From contig NC_089581.1 in the NCBI RefSeq assembly GCF_019320115.1, forward strand, positions 13,425,152-13,489,151: 64,000 nucleotides of DNA, in the 5' to 3' direction. Below are positions 44,581 through 54,930 of the stretch, piece by piece. Both the position numbers and the translations under genes were made by a program. The notes beneath the pieces were generated by a model. That model saw nothing but the letters and a program-made list of their open reading frames with translations, was not told the origin of the DNA and did no database searches. Position 1 is the stretch's first letter. Each line of letters begins with the position of its first letter. This stretch comes from Miscanthus floridulus (taxonomy: Eukaryota; Streptophyta; Magnoliopsida; Poales; Poaceae).

Positions 44581-47500
44581 TCAAGGCTCACGGCCTCCAG
44601 CATCTGCGGAAGGCGGGGGAGGGACCACCTCCTCTTCGAACAGCTTGGCCAGTGCTGTGCCGAGGCCCTCCGCCGCCTCCATCAGCTTCGCGACCACCTC
44701 ATCGGCCTCCTCATCATCATCGGGCAGGACGTAGCCATCGCTGATGGCTTGGAGGTCAACACCAACGTAGTGCGAAGCGATGACGGCTAGCGCGTGCTTG
44801 ACGCCCGTATGCAGCACCCCTCAGAGTCGCTCGCCCACTTGGCCACTCAACGCAATCAAGCGACTCCTGAGAGAGCTTCCTAACTGGACCCCTTGACTTC
44901 TAGGGCCTCGTAGGTGGTACGGGCGGCGCTCTTCAGCGCATCATGCTCCTCGATCTCGGTTTCAAGCACCACCTACACTACGGCGGAGGCCTCGGCTGCC
45001 TGGGTGACCTCCTTCTCTAGCTCTACACCAAACGCAACGAAACAAGGTTGAGCACAAAGGAGTACAAGCCAGAACAAGGGCGGAAGTCTACAGAACTCAC
45101 CCTTGGCCTTCTGCCCCCAGCGTCAGGCCTCGACCTACGAGGCCTTGTCTTTCTCCTTCCAACATCGGGCCTCGACCCGAGATGCCATGGCCTTCTCCTT
45201 CAGGCACTGGGCCTCGACCCGAGCAGCCTCGGTCGCCCTGGAAGCCTCTCTCCCTAGCTCTGCATTACACCAGGGAGTTAGGGAGCAAACACAAGAAAAA
45301 CAAATAAAATGAGGGGAATAGGACTCACCCTCGGCCTTTCCCCTCTAGACCATAACCTCGGTCCGGGAGGCCTCAGCCACCGTAAGGGACTCATCCAAGG
45401 CGCCTTTCATCAGCTGGTGCACACTCTGCTCCACCCCTAGCTGCCCAGCAAGGACCTTGCCCGAGGCCATGGCTTCTCCAGCCCGGGACCTAAAGGCGTC
45501 CCGCTCACCGGCCACGCGGGTCAGCTCCTCCTCCAACTCCTTGACCCATGCCGCCAGAGGGGTGACCTGCTCGTAGGCCATGGCTGCCTCGACCTTTGCA
45601 TTGGAACAATGAAGGCGGAGGTCCTCCACCTCCACGCTCTGTGCCACCAGAAGTTCGTTGGCGCCGGCAAGTAGGCCCTTCTGCCACTAGAGCTGGTCCC
45701 AGACATCCCTCTCCCGTCGGAGAAAGACTGACTTCCCGAGGGGCTGGATCTCGAGCTCCTGTGTAAGTAGAACTAGGGGCATTCACTACAAGAAAACTTG
45801 AAAAAAGACAACACTACATGAGAAAAGAAAGTGCGAACCTGGGTGACTCCAGGCAGATCGTCGGCCACCATGGACAGCGCCGTCTGTAGTGACCGCTCCG
45901 CCAGCTGGCGGTATTGCTCGAAGGTGTCCCATCGCCCACCCTCGACTGCGTCTTCGAGGGCAAACAGAGGCTCCCCCTTAGGGTTGTCCCGGCTATGCCA
46001 CAGGACACGTGGGTGACCCCACCCATGGGGCTCGAGTCGAACCCGCACGAGGGCTGAGCTTCCCTCGCCCAGGGTCGGAATCGGCTGCTCCACGGCGCCG
46101 GCCACCTCGGTGTCGACCACCTCCTGCGCCCGGGAAGTATCGTCGAAGGAGATCGTATGGACCTCCACCTCCTGGGCGCCCTCCTGCGACGATGGCGGGC
46201 CTTGAACCAAGGGTGCCATCGAGGCCTCCGCCACCTTCATCTCCACTTCTTGGGCCGACAGCCTCACCACAATCACATCGGCCTCGGTAGTCCTGGGGGC
46301 TCTGGCCTCTGCCATCATGGCCTCAGTGGTCTCGGGGGCTTTGGCCTCCGCCATCGTGGCCTCGGTGGTCGCGGGGGCTCTGGCCACCGCCGTTGCGGCC
46401 TCAGCGGTCCTAGGCACCCCGGCCTCCGTCGCCTCGACCTCCGAGACCCCGGGGACCTCGATCTCGGTGGCCTCGGCAACTGAGGGCACCTCGGCCCCAT
46501 CCAACTCATAGGCCTCGCCATCGTGGGGTGAAGGCGCTCCCTTCTCCATCTATGTCGGGGCCGCCTTAGCAGCCCCTCCTTGGGTGGTCGGCTCCTTCGG
46601 GTCGGCCCTCGCCGACGTTACACCACGTTGTAGGGCGGCTTGTGCCTCCGCCACTCAGTGGGTGGTGGAGCCAGGGTTCACCTTGAGCACCTTAAGGGGC
46701 GCCAAGGTAGGCACCTCCGCAGGTCGCTTCCGGCTAAGGACAAAATACTATGGCTCCACCAAAAATATGCTTACCTCGAGCAGGGCTGCAACTGCTTCGG
46801 CACGGCGACCCTCGTATGCAAAGGTGGCGGCGGCGGCAGAGGCATGGCCTCTGCATCCACCAGCGCCGGCCGGTCCTCAACGGACCCCAGCGGCCCCTCG
46901 GTCCTCTAGGGGGTAGTTGCGTTGCCCCCGCCGCCACCTGTTCCACCACTGCCGTCGAGCCCACCAGGCTGATGGCATGCTTTCCCAGTGCCCGTGCCTT
47001 AGGCGTGTCGGCCTCGACCCTGAGGCGGGCAATCGCCAACCCCGGGGCAGCTCCTCCTCCTCCTCCTAGGAACGTCGGGCTGCTTGCCGACGCCTCGGGC
47101 ACCGTCTCCTCAATGTCTGGGAGATGGTCCAGAGGACCCCGCCCCATCTCGCCCTCATCATCTCCATCCGAGGCATCCATCGATAGTGACGGTGATAGGG
47201 ACTCCTCCAATGGGAGATCATCCTTCCTTTGCTGCCGGTGGCGCTTATCCAGTTCCTCGCGCGCAAGGATCTTCTTCGTGCGCTTCGCCACCTTGGTGTC
47301 CTTCTACCTTTTCTGTGCCTCAGCATGCACCCAGTTGATCGCCTGCTGCCTCGTGTCCTCAGGAATGGGCGATGGGGAGGCTCGCACGTCCCTCATCCCC
47401 TACAGGAATGACAAACACGGATAAGGGAATAAGAAACAATGAGAAATGGGGAGGCCTCGGGAGCTGCAGCGGCACGTGACTTACCAGCGAGAGGAACCCC

Positions 47501-48402
47501 CGTGATGGGCACATCACGAAGGGGGTCAGGCCACCGCCCCTCAGCTTCGCCTCCACCGTCTCCCTCACCCGGCGAAGAATTTCCTCATCGAAAAGGGCGG
47601 AGGCAGACATTCGGATGCTCTTGATTAGCTCATCCGGCCTCATCTCGAACAGGCGCCACCGCCGAGCCATCAGCGGTAGCACCCTCCAATGGTAGAAAGC
47701 GGCCACGACCACTGCCATAGTAAGGCCATGGTCTCACAGCCTCTCCAGCCCCTATAGGAGCGGCTACAGCTTGGGCTGATCCTCCCTCAGGACACCATAC
47801 TTCCACCTCCCCAAGCAGCTCCCCATGATCCACCTAGTGTAGGGGGGAAGTCCACCGTCGTCATTGCGAAGATAGAACTAGCTCGTGTACCATCGGCGAT
47901 TGGTTGACGCGAGCTGGGCCGGTATGTAGAGGTGCTGACGGTCCTGGTGCACTTGGAGAGTGCAGCTGCCAGCCCTCACCACCTTCCTCATGCCCAACGT
48001 ACCCGTCGGCTTGGTGGTGTGCCCCGCACGGAAGAGGTGGAGCCACAGCTCCCAATGGGGAGCAATCCCCAGATACCCCTCGTAGACAGCAATGAAGATG
48101 GCCGCCTGCACAATGGAATTGGGATTGAAATTATGGAGCTCCACACCATAGTAGTGTGGGAGCGCCCACATGAACTGGTCTGCCGGAAGGCCGAGGCCAC
48201 GCTCGTGAAAAGACCCGAAGCTCATGACGTAACCATCATGAGGCCTCGGCTCTGGCTCGCCCGATGGAGCGATCCACTCTAGCCTGTTGGGGTCAATAAC
48301 CGGACGAAGAAGCCCACCATCGATGAGCGACTGAAGCATCTCCATGGTGACGTCGGATGGACCCCAAGGGTCTACCTCGATGACAATAATGTCGCTGGCC
48401 AT
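44581..48402 (-). pseudogene. Antisense gene of the gypsy element (putative gypsy-type transposon domain)
   Basis: Minus-strand frames between pol and the 3' LTR. The first starts at ATG 48402 (MASDIIVIEVDPWGPSDVTM) and runs to a stop at 47878: FHERGLGLPADQFMWALPHY, FNPNSIVQAAIFIAVYEGYL, WELWLHLFRAG. This is the 'putative gypsy type transposon' domain seen only in plant retroelements. Further frames (47718-47359, 47291-46734, 46549-45773, 45647-45345, 44817-44581) follow, with Glu/Ala-rich repeats (AEATEIEVPGVSEVEATEAG and PETTEAMMAEARAP types) and a coiled-coil tail (VKELEEELTRVAGERDAF). Some gaps between frames look like introns, others like damage. The function of antisense genes in Tat elements is unknown. 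Confidence 0.72.
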
Positions 48403-48567
48403 GAGTGCAGTGGAGGGTTTGACTACGGCGATGAGTCCTTCTCTCCCTCTCTCTCTCTCCACCTCACCTCTCTCCCTTCTTCCTCCTAGGGCTCTCTGCT
48501 CTAGCGATGGCTCAAAGATGGCAAAGCTAATGCGGGCAAGGTAAGGAGGGCAGGGACGAGGCTCGTT

Positions 48568-48580
48568 GTGTATTTATGCA
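48568..48580 (-). promoter_or_regulatory. Candidate TATA box for the antisense gene
   Basis: The minus strand reads gcataaatacaca about 170 bp upstream of the antisense ATG at 48402. Position and sequence suit a core promoter; activity is not shown. Confidence 0.4.
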
Positions 48581-48860
48581 GGATGAAGGCAAAACAGACG
48601 GGTGATGAAATCGGAGAAGTTTCCCTCAGATTCGGCGCGTTTAATCCCGATCCGATTTTACCACCCACGCGCCCACCTTTTCCTCATTAATCGCAGGAAC
48701 AGTTACATCCCATCCGCTGACACCACGTCGCGTCTGACCGCTGCAGCAGCAGGTGTCGTTCCGCCTCCCCAAGAGAATCACCTTAAAAGGCATGCCAGCC
48801 GTTGTCGAGCCAATGGGAGAGATATCCGCCCACCCTATTCCTTTCAGATGAAGGAACTAG

Positions 48861-50418
48861 GCGTCGAGCCCATTACGGTCTAAGGGTTCGAAGGCTAGGC
48901 CCCTAAGGGTTTCGATAGCCGCCCCAGGGCAACAGAGTCAGGGATGACCATAGGCGAGCCCACACGGGGCCGAGGCCCAAGCAAGCAAAATGCTTGGGAT
49001 GCCCTAAGTCATGTCTGAGACCGGCAGGGAGGTCTTCGAATGGGATCTCACCGTAGGGAGGCACCGAGCCACCGAGGCCCAGCGAACGGCCTCAGCACCC
49101 ACTAGAGAAACCCTCTGGTACTTTGGGAGTGCGTCTCTAGACCGCTAGCCAACCCCTAGCGAACGGGGCATGGGCCTCCACTTGGACTCACCCGATAACA
49201 GCTCACCAGAAATGCCACCGCTCGTGCCCATCGAGGGTAGCTTGGCATATTCCATCCCTCCTTTCGAATGAAAAGGAAGCATAAGGGTCGTACAAAAAGC
49301 CAGGAGAACCCCTGATGGCCCTCTTGCTCCGTGTAGAGGCTAAGGGGCTCCCCCTGCAACCTTGCCGAGATCCAGCGACCCAGGCTCGCATTCGAGGGGG
49401 CTCGGCAAAACAACACCTCCTTCCGAGCGAAAAGGATGCACGAGGGTCATTCAAAAAGCCAGGGGAACTCCTGACGGCCCTCTCGCTCCGTGCAGAGGCT
49501 AGGGAGCTCTTCCTGTAGATATGCCGAGACCCCGTGAGCTAGGCTCGCACCCGAGGGGGGCTCGGCAAACAAACCCTCATGCGTGAGGGGCGTATAAAAA
49601 GCTAGGGGAACTCCTGATCGCTCTCTTGCTCCATGCAGAGGCTCAGGGGCTCTCCCTATAATTTTGCCAAGACCTAGCGACTTAGGCCCGCACACGAGTG
49701 GGCTCGGCAAAAAACCCCTCCATCCGAACAAAAAGGATGTGCGAGGGTCGGACAAAAAAGTCAGAGGGACCCCTGACCGCCCTCTTGCTCCGTGCGGAGG
49801 CTCGGGGGCTCCTCCTGCACCCAAGACAAAGACAAGCGACCCAAGCCCGCACTTAAAAATTCAAGAAAACGTGACAAAGGGCATCGAGACCATTACAGTC
49901 TAGGGGTTCGAAGGCTGGGCCCCTAAGGGTTTCGACAGCCGCCCCAGGGCAACAGAGTTAGGGATGACTATGGGCGAGCCTGTACGGGGCCAAGGCCTAA
50001 GCGAGCAAAACGCTTGGGATGCCCTAAGTCACGTCCGAGACCGGCAGGGAGGTCTCCGAATGGGATCCCACCATAGGGAGGCACCGAGCCACCGGGGCCT
50101 AGCGAACGGCCTTGGCACCCACTAGAGAAACCCTCTAGTACTATTGGAGTGCGTCTCTGGACCACTAGCCGACCCCTAGCAAACAGGGCACGGGCCTCCA
50201 CTCGGACTCACCCGATAACAGCTCACCAGAAATGTCACCGCTCACGCCCACCAAGGGTAGCCTGGCATATTCCACCCCTCCTTCCAAGCAAAAAGGAAGC
50301 ACAAGGGTTGCACAAAAAGACAGGAGGACTCCTGATCGCCCTCTCACTCCGTGAAGAGGCTCGGGGTTTCTTCCTGCGATCTTGCCGAGACCCCATGACC
50401 CGAACTCGCACTTGTGGG
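48861..50418. repeat. Two ~540-bp direct repeats in the gypsy 3' region
   Basis: 48861-49400 and 49881-50418 align throughout (offset about 1020 bp), from gc-tcgag-ccattac-gtcta-gggttcgaaggct to the gggctcggcaaa at the end, with scattered, mostly transitional differences. Confidence 0.85.
49253..49856. repeat. Four ~150-bp tandem repeat units
   Basis: Units each carry a-aaaagg-tg-gagggtc, caaaaag-cagg-gaactcctga, ccctcttgctccgtg-agaggct and a final gggctcggcaaa (at 49401, 49561 and 49703). A further unit lies at 50273-50418. 3' tandem subrepeats are common in Tat/Ogre elements and can seed satellites. Confidence 0.8.
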
Positions 50419-50631
50419 CTCGGCAAATACGATAACATCCCTCAGTCAACTTGAGAAAAAGACCCTAGAGGAATGAATCCACTCCCCCAGGGCCTCGGGA
50501 GCTACACCCGGCGGGTGCGCTCGCGCGCACCCACCGAGACCTCGAAGTACGAAACACTATTCTGCCAGGAGCTACCATAAGTCAAAACCTCAAGAAGAGC
50601 GCTCACTCTCTCCCTGAGGCTCGGGGGCTAC

Positions 50632-51970
50632 TGTCGGGTACCATAAAACGGGGTACCCCAAGCATATACCAAAAGAATCACTTAAACCCCATCAATAACA
50701 GAGCCAAAGGGTAAGCCATTTGTTAAACCTCGGCCTCGTCCGAGCCCGCTAGCTCTCCGCCTCGCTCCTGGCCTCGCATGGGAGGTCTCGGTGGCCTACC
50801 AAACCTCCGCCTCGCTCCTGGCCTCGCACAGAGGGCCTCGACGAGGAACCGATTCTCCATCCCGCTCGAGGCCCCACGCGTAAAGCCTCGGACGAGATGA
50901 CAGTTCTCCGCCTCGCTCGAAGCCGGCTCGGCAACAACCCGTCGCTTTCACCTCGACCAGCCTCCCCGACAGCGCGTCATGTCCCATTAATGCGTCAACC
51001 ACTCCCGCAATCTTAGCCGGACGATGGCTCGACACCATAGAATGGTCGACGGGACAGGAAGTCACATCAACGCCATACTAACCAGGACTGGGCGCGGCTG
51101 GGGTTATCGGCCACTGTGTTCTGGTGTTGTGCCCATGATCAGTGCCTGCACTACACTGTGCCACGTAACCCTCACCCCGAAGACAACGCGGCATGGGGAG
51201 TCTAGTCTGGGTCACCATAGCCTCGAAATCAGCGTATGAGATCAACTGTTCCCTCCAAGCCTCGGCAATCTACATCAGGGTCTCGGCAATCTCAAGATTC
51301 ACGTCTGCCGAGACCCCCATGATGGTTCGGCCTCGGCACCGACTGAGCTTCGGCTTCTCGCGCAGTCAATGCATAGTGACCTACATGCCGACCGCCGCGT
51401 TCGCTTTGAGGTAACACTAGAGCTCCCACGACGCACAGGATCGGGTGTGATCGGCGCATCGCCCTAGTACTTCAAGGACGAGACCACTCCGTCACCCACG
51501 CCGCCACAGTAACAGGCTACAGGGCTCGGACATGCCACCTCCATTTGCACGATGCCGCATAGCTAGCGCATGTATCACCCTTGTCCCCCCTTCAACTATA
51601 AAAGGGAGGGACCAGAGCCGTTTCTAGGGGAGGAGACGAACGATTAAGCATATGCCCATGCAACGAACTCATGCCTAAACACATAGACAAATGCTCGAGC
51701 TTCCACGCTGTCTGAGATCAACATCTCAAGCAATCCACGCCACTCCACGTAGAGACCTGGGACTAGCTCCCTCTCTTGCCCTGCTTGTAACCCCCTACTA
51801 CGAGCACTTTGATGCAAGGAATACAAGATCGATCTCTCAAACTAGACGTAGGGTGCTCATTACCCGAACCAGTATAAACCTTATGTCTCTTTGCATCATC
51901 ATCCGGGATTGGGAACACACAGTACAAATTTACTAGTTGGTTGAGGGCCCGCAGGTCCGAAACACCGACA
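50632..51970 (+). repeat. Gypsy 3' LTR
   Basis: 1339 bp, preceded by the purine-rich gaggctcgggggctac that serves as polypurine tract. TATA box ctataaaaggga at 51595. Followed by the target duplication actgg. Confidence 0.93.
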
Positions 51971-51975
51971 ACTGG

Positions 51976-52590
51976 TGTCTCAAAACAGTCATTAAAAGAA
52001 TTAAAGAGGCAATGAGGTTTTGTGATCCTAAAGAAAGCAAGTATCAGTTTGAAGTGCCTTCCACAAAAACACTTGTATATGATCCTCGTATGGGCCACTT
52101 CTGTCTACCTAGGATACATGGTAGGTCTAAGAGACGCTCAACCCAAGACCCTGCAACTACAAAAAAAAGCAATGAGAATATTTTTCATCCTCAAAACAAT
52201 CTTAAAAAACTTAAGAAGAAAAAATCCCCCAATGTGTCAAAAAGAGATATTTTACAAAGATCCAGGTCTGTTCAAGAGGGACTCCAAGAAGAAGGTTAAG
52301 GACTCTAAGGAGGAGGAGGAGGAGAAGGAGAAGAACAAGGACTATAAGATCAATTTCATGCCCCTTATGAAGGAAATTGGTATTCTTCTTGAAACCACAA
52401 GGCTTTCTCTCAATATATGAGTTACACCCAAGGGATATATTATTGGAGAAGTAAAACTATACATAAATGGTGGTGAGCGTCTTTCTTGTAAGTATGGGCG
52501 AGTCATACCAGATAAAACATTCCAAATCAACAGGATTAAAAGAAAGAGAGATATCAGATTTATACTAATTGTGGAGAAGTATACAATATT
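51976..52590 (+). pseudogene. Chimeric gene, part 2: SPO11/TOP6A-like topoisomerase VI A region
   Basis: This resumes the exon cut at 36187 (Ala-Gln-Asp-Trp then Cys-Leu-Lys-Thr). It reads CLKTVIKRIKEAMRF, YQFEVPSTKTLVYDP; after a one-base shift near 52193, KEIFYKDPGLF with the tyrosine position of the SPO11 active site; an acidic insert (EEEEEKEKNKD); then TTRLSLNI, a TGA at 52419, VTPKGYIIGEVKLYINGG and RFILIVEKYTI. The order Ser-Leu-Asn, Lys-Gly-x-Ile-Ile-Gly and Phe-Ile-Leu-x-Val-Glu-Lys is that of SPO11/TOP6A proteins up to the start of the Toprim domain. It is then cut by another LTR at 52591. TOP6A acts in endoreduplication, SPO11 in meiotic breaks; this copy is neither complete nor intact. 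Confidence 0.7.
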
Positions 52591-52884
52591 GTCGGATACC
52601 GTGAGAAGGGGTACCCTAAGCAAGATCCAAAAAACGACTGCTTAGACTTCGTAAAGATCGAAACCAGCTAAACGCTGCTGGCCTCGGCCGATTGTCCGAC
52701 TCGCCCGAGGCCCCATCGCCGCGAGCCTCGGCCGACCCTCCGCTTCGCCCGAGGCCCCTCACCACGGGCCTCGGCCGATTCCCCGTCAAAGGCCTCGGCC
52801 GGGCCACCGACCCTCTGTCTCGCGCAAGGCGGGCTCGGCAGCACTCCGCCACCTCTTCCTTCTCCCGTCCCTCTGGCAAAACGT
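52591..52884 (+). repeat. 5' part of a second gypsy-type LTR
   Basis: Starts tgtcggataccgtgagaagg, an LTR start similar in layout to but different from the element at 36188. It runs into GC-rich cctcggcc-cgccc repeats and then the gap. No partner LTR in the window. Confidence 0.7.
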
Positions 52885-52984
52885 NNNNNNNNNNNNNNNN
52901 NNNNNNNNNNNNNNNNNNNNNNNNNNNNNNNNNNNNNNNNNNNNNNNNNNNNNNNNNNNNNNNNNNNNNNNNNNNNNNNNNNNN
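52885..52984. other. Assembly gap of 100 N
   Basis: Exactly 100 unknown bases, the conventional size for a gap of unknown length. Flanks ggcaaaacgt and tcggcaaaacatc are similar, so the gap probably lies in repetitive LTR sequence. Confidence 0.99.
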
Positions 52985-53259
52985 TCGGCAAAACATCGCC
53001 GCGTTCCTTTCTCTCCCTATTTACTTTGAGCATTTACTTTGAGTGTTTACTTTGAGCAATTCAATACTTGTTTTACATCCATAGAATTGCTTGCTTGAGT
53101 AAGGTTGGAACATAGGTGGTGAGTTCGTTGTGCATTAGTTTGATAGAAACACTTTTCTAGGCACAAGGGGTTAATTGGGCTATCCGTAGGATTTGCTTAT
53201 TGCAAGAGAATTTCGAATTAGCCCAATTCACCCCCCTCTTGGGCATCTTGATCCTTTCA
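52985..53259 (+). repeat. 3' end of an LTR (copia-like)
   Basis: Contains a short tandem repeat (tttactttgag three times at 53019-53055) and ends agcccaattcacccccctc-ttgggcatcttgatcctttca, which I recognise as the 3' end of abundant grass copia LTRs. Its 5' part is lost in the gap. Confidence 0.6.
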
Positions 53260-53351
53260 AGGACGACAAGGATGAGGATGACGACGAGGACGAGGAGACC
53301 ACCGATGAGCCTCCAGCAAAGCGGCATAGGAGGGATCTAGATTGGATTTAG
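53259..53351 (+). pseudogene. Acidic C-terminal frame of unknown origin
   Basis: A frame of 30 codons starting at the LTR border: KDDKDEDDDEDEETTDEPP then AKRHRRDLDWI and TAG at 53349. An acidic run followed by a basic cluster suggests the C terminus of a nuclear protein, or an element-captured exon. No gene can be named. Confidence 0.35.
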
Positions 53352-54204
53352 TTTAGTTTAATTAGTTTGAATCTATGTAAGTTTTCTTAGGTTCAATAAG
53401 AAATATGTATGTATTAGTTTCATTGGTTACAATCTATGTTGATCAACACCTTGTCTGTTATAATGAATTAGACTTGTTTGAGCGCGTGTACTATAGTGTT
53501 CTTATCCACCGACAATCATCGGATGCTACTATCAAATTACGGAGACAATTGTTCGCTTAATACGATTACTATGACTCTTATCACCGGTTGTCTGTCCTTC
53601 CTCTCGATGAATCTAGACCAGCCATGTCTCTCATATCTCAAATCATCCGGCCGACTCCCCATCCTAATTCCCCAACTCCCCTTGGCCCTATCGGCGGCGA
53701 TTCCCGCAAGAAACCCTTTTGCGGATCGCTTCATTCTCCCACTCAGTGTTTTCCCTTCATTGAATCCCAGCGCAAGTGGTTGTTTCTTCGCCTCTACATC
53801 ATTTCTCTGCCTCCTCGACTATATATTGTCGCCCGACGCAACATTGACGTAAGATCAGCATCCCGAGAAGATTGGCTCCTTCGCCCATATCTAGTGGCTA
53901 GGGGCGCAAGGATGGGGCCATGGGGGCGACGACGACCGGGGCAAAGAGAGGGTGTTCTGGCCAAGGATGGGACCGGCTCCTAGGAAGGTGGTGCTGGCAT
54001 CGGTGGATGGGCGACAACAACGACGATGACTTCTTCTCTTCGGCGGTAGCATGGACGACAGGAAAGAGGAGAAGGGTAGCTGCCGGAAAGAGAAGGGTGA
54101 GAAAGAGAGTGCTATTTCTTTATTGCTTAGAGCCGGATTCCATATAAGGAAACGACTCCTCAAGAGAATTGGGCTCACAGTGTAAATCAGTGAGTCTTAT
54201 CTTA
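53352..54204. other. No supported gene
   Basis: Open frames at 53478-53852 and 53588-53983 have no recognisable similarity. Confidence 0.3.
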
Positions 54205-54293
54205 CTCCCTCCGGTCCCCTTTATTAGGCGCCCACGGGTTTTAGAAAAAAAAACCGTATTATTAGGCGTCTCCTAGAAACAAGATTGTAGTTA
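54205..54293. repeat. One end of a Mariner/Stowaway-like element
   Basis: ctccctccggtcccctttatta at 54205 is a typical Stowaway/mariner terminus of grasses, but its inverted partner was not found within the next 400 bp. A truncated copy is likely. Confidence 0.45.
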
Positions 54294-54579
54294 ACTCGTG
54301 ACGGAAGCCGAGCTCGTCTCTGGTTCATTCTAATTAAAGGTTGCATGCATGCATGCATGGAAGCCAGGGAGACGGCTCCAATAGAGGCTCGAATGTGATA
54401 TTTTTAATTAATATAATTTTATTGTCTTCCTCCATTCCTTGGTAAATTTCATCCCGTGGCCCAGAGAGAGTAGCATTTATTGTATGGGAGCGGGCTAAAA
54501 ATGCCCAATGCGGACGCTCTATGCAACCACGTAAAGGGTGCTAGCCCAGTCTAGGCCTGCCTAATTCCACATTACTATA

Positions 54580-54837
54580 CTCCCTCCGTACTCGTAAAGG
54601 AAGTCGTTTAGGACAAGGTTTGAGTCAAACCTTGGGAATATAAATTATGAATAACTCTTAAGTTGTTGAGTTTGAAAATGTGAAAATTATATGAATAGAT
54701 TTGTCTTGAAAAATACTTTCATAAAAGTATACATATATCACTTTTTGATAAATATTTTTATAGAAACAAGAAGTTAAGTTGTGTTTTGGAGACCGTGTCG
54801 CTGTCCAAAACGACTTTCTTTACAAGTACGGAGGGAG
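54580..54837. mobile_element. Stowaway MITE, 258 bp
   Basis: Inverted repeats ctccctccgtactcgtaaag and its match at the right end (ctttctttacaagtacggagggag) are followed inward by gaagtcgtttaggaca / tgtccaaaacgacttt. It is flanked by TA duplications (54578-54579 and 54838-54839), as required for Tc1/mariner-type insertion. Confidence 0.9.
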
Positions 54838-54930
54838 TATGTGCTAGGTGCTGTGTACACCTGGGTAGCTGGGAAACTGGGCAGCAAGAAATTCAAGAGT
54901 TCCAGAATTATTTAACCCAATATTGTCACT

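Larger units (their letters stand above)
36188..51970 (+). mobile_element. Tat-lineage Ty3-gypsy retrotransposon
   Basis: A 15783-bp element with two LTRs of identical length (1339 bp) and a perfect 5-bp target duplication actgg. Gag, protease, reverse transcriptase, RNase H, a second RNase H and integrase follow in Ty3-gypsy order. The second, plant-type RNase H and a long antisense gene downstream of pol are marks of the Tat lineage (RIRE2/Grande/Cinful type). A tandem-repeat 3' region precedes the 3' LTR. The copy is structurally whole but decayed by many stops and frameshifts. It lies in the same orientation as the chimeric pseudogene it interrupts. Confidence 0.95.

Noticed and set aside
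45785..45797. cactacaagaaaa, the classic CACTA transposon terminus
   Set aside because: No inverted partner or 3-bp duplication was found. It lies in what looks like an intron of the gypsy antisense gene.
49253..49856. Regularly spaced repeats that might suggest a CRISPR-like array
   Set aside because: Units of about 150 bp with no unique spacers, inside a plant retroelement; ordinary tandem repeats.
54205..54293. A complete Stowaway element
   Set aside because: Only one terminus is present, so it was listed as a fragment rather than a full MITE.
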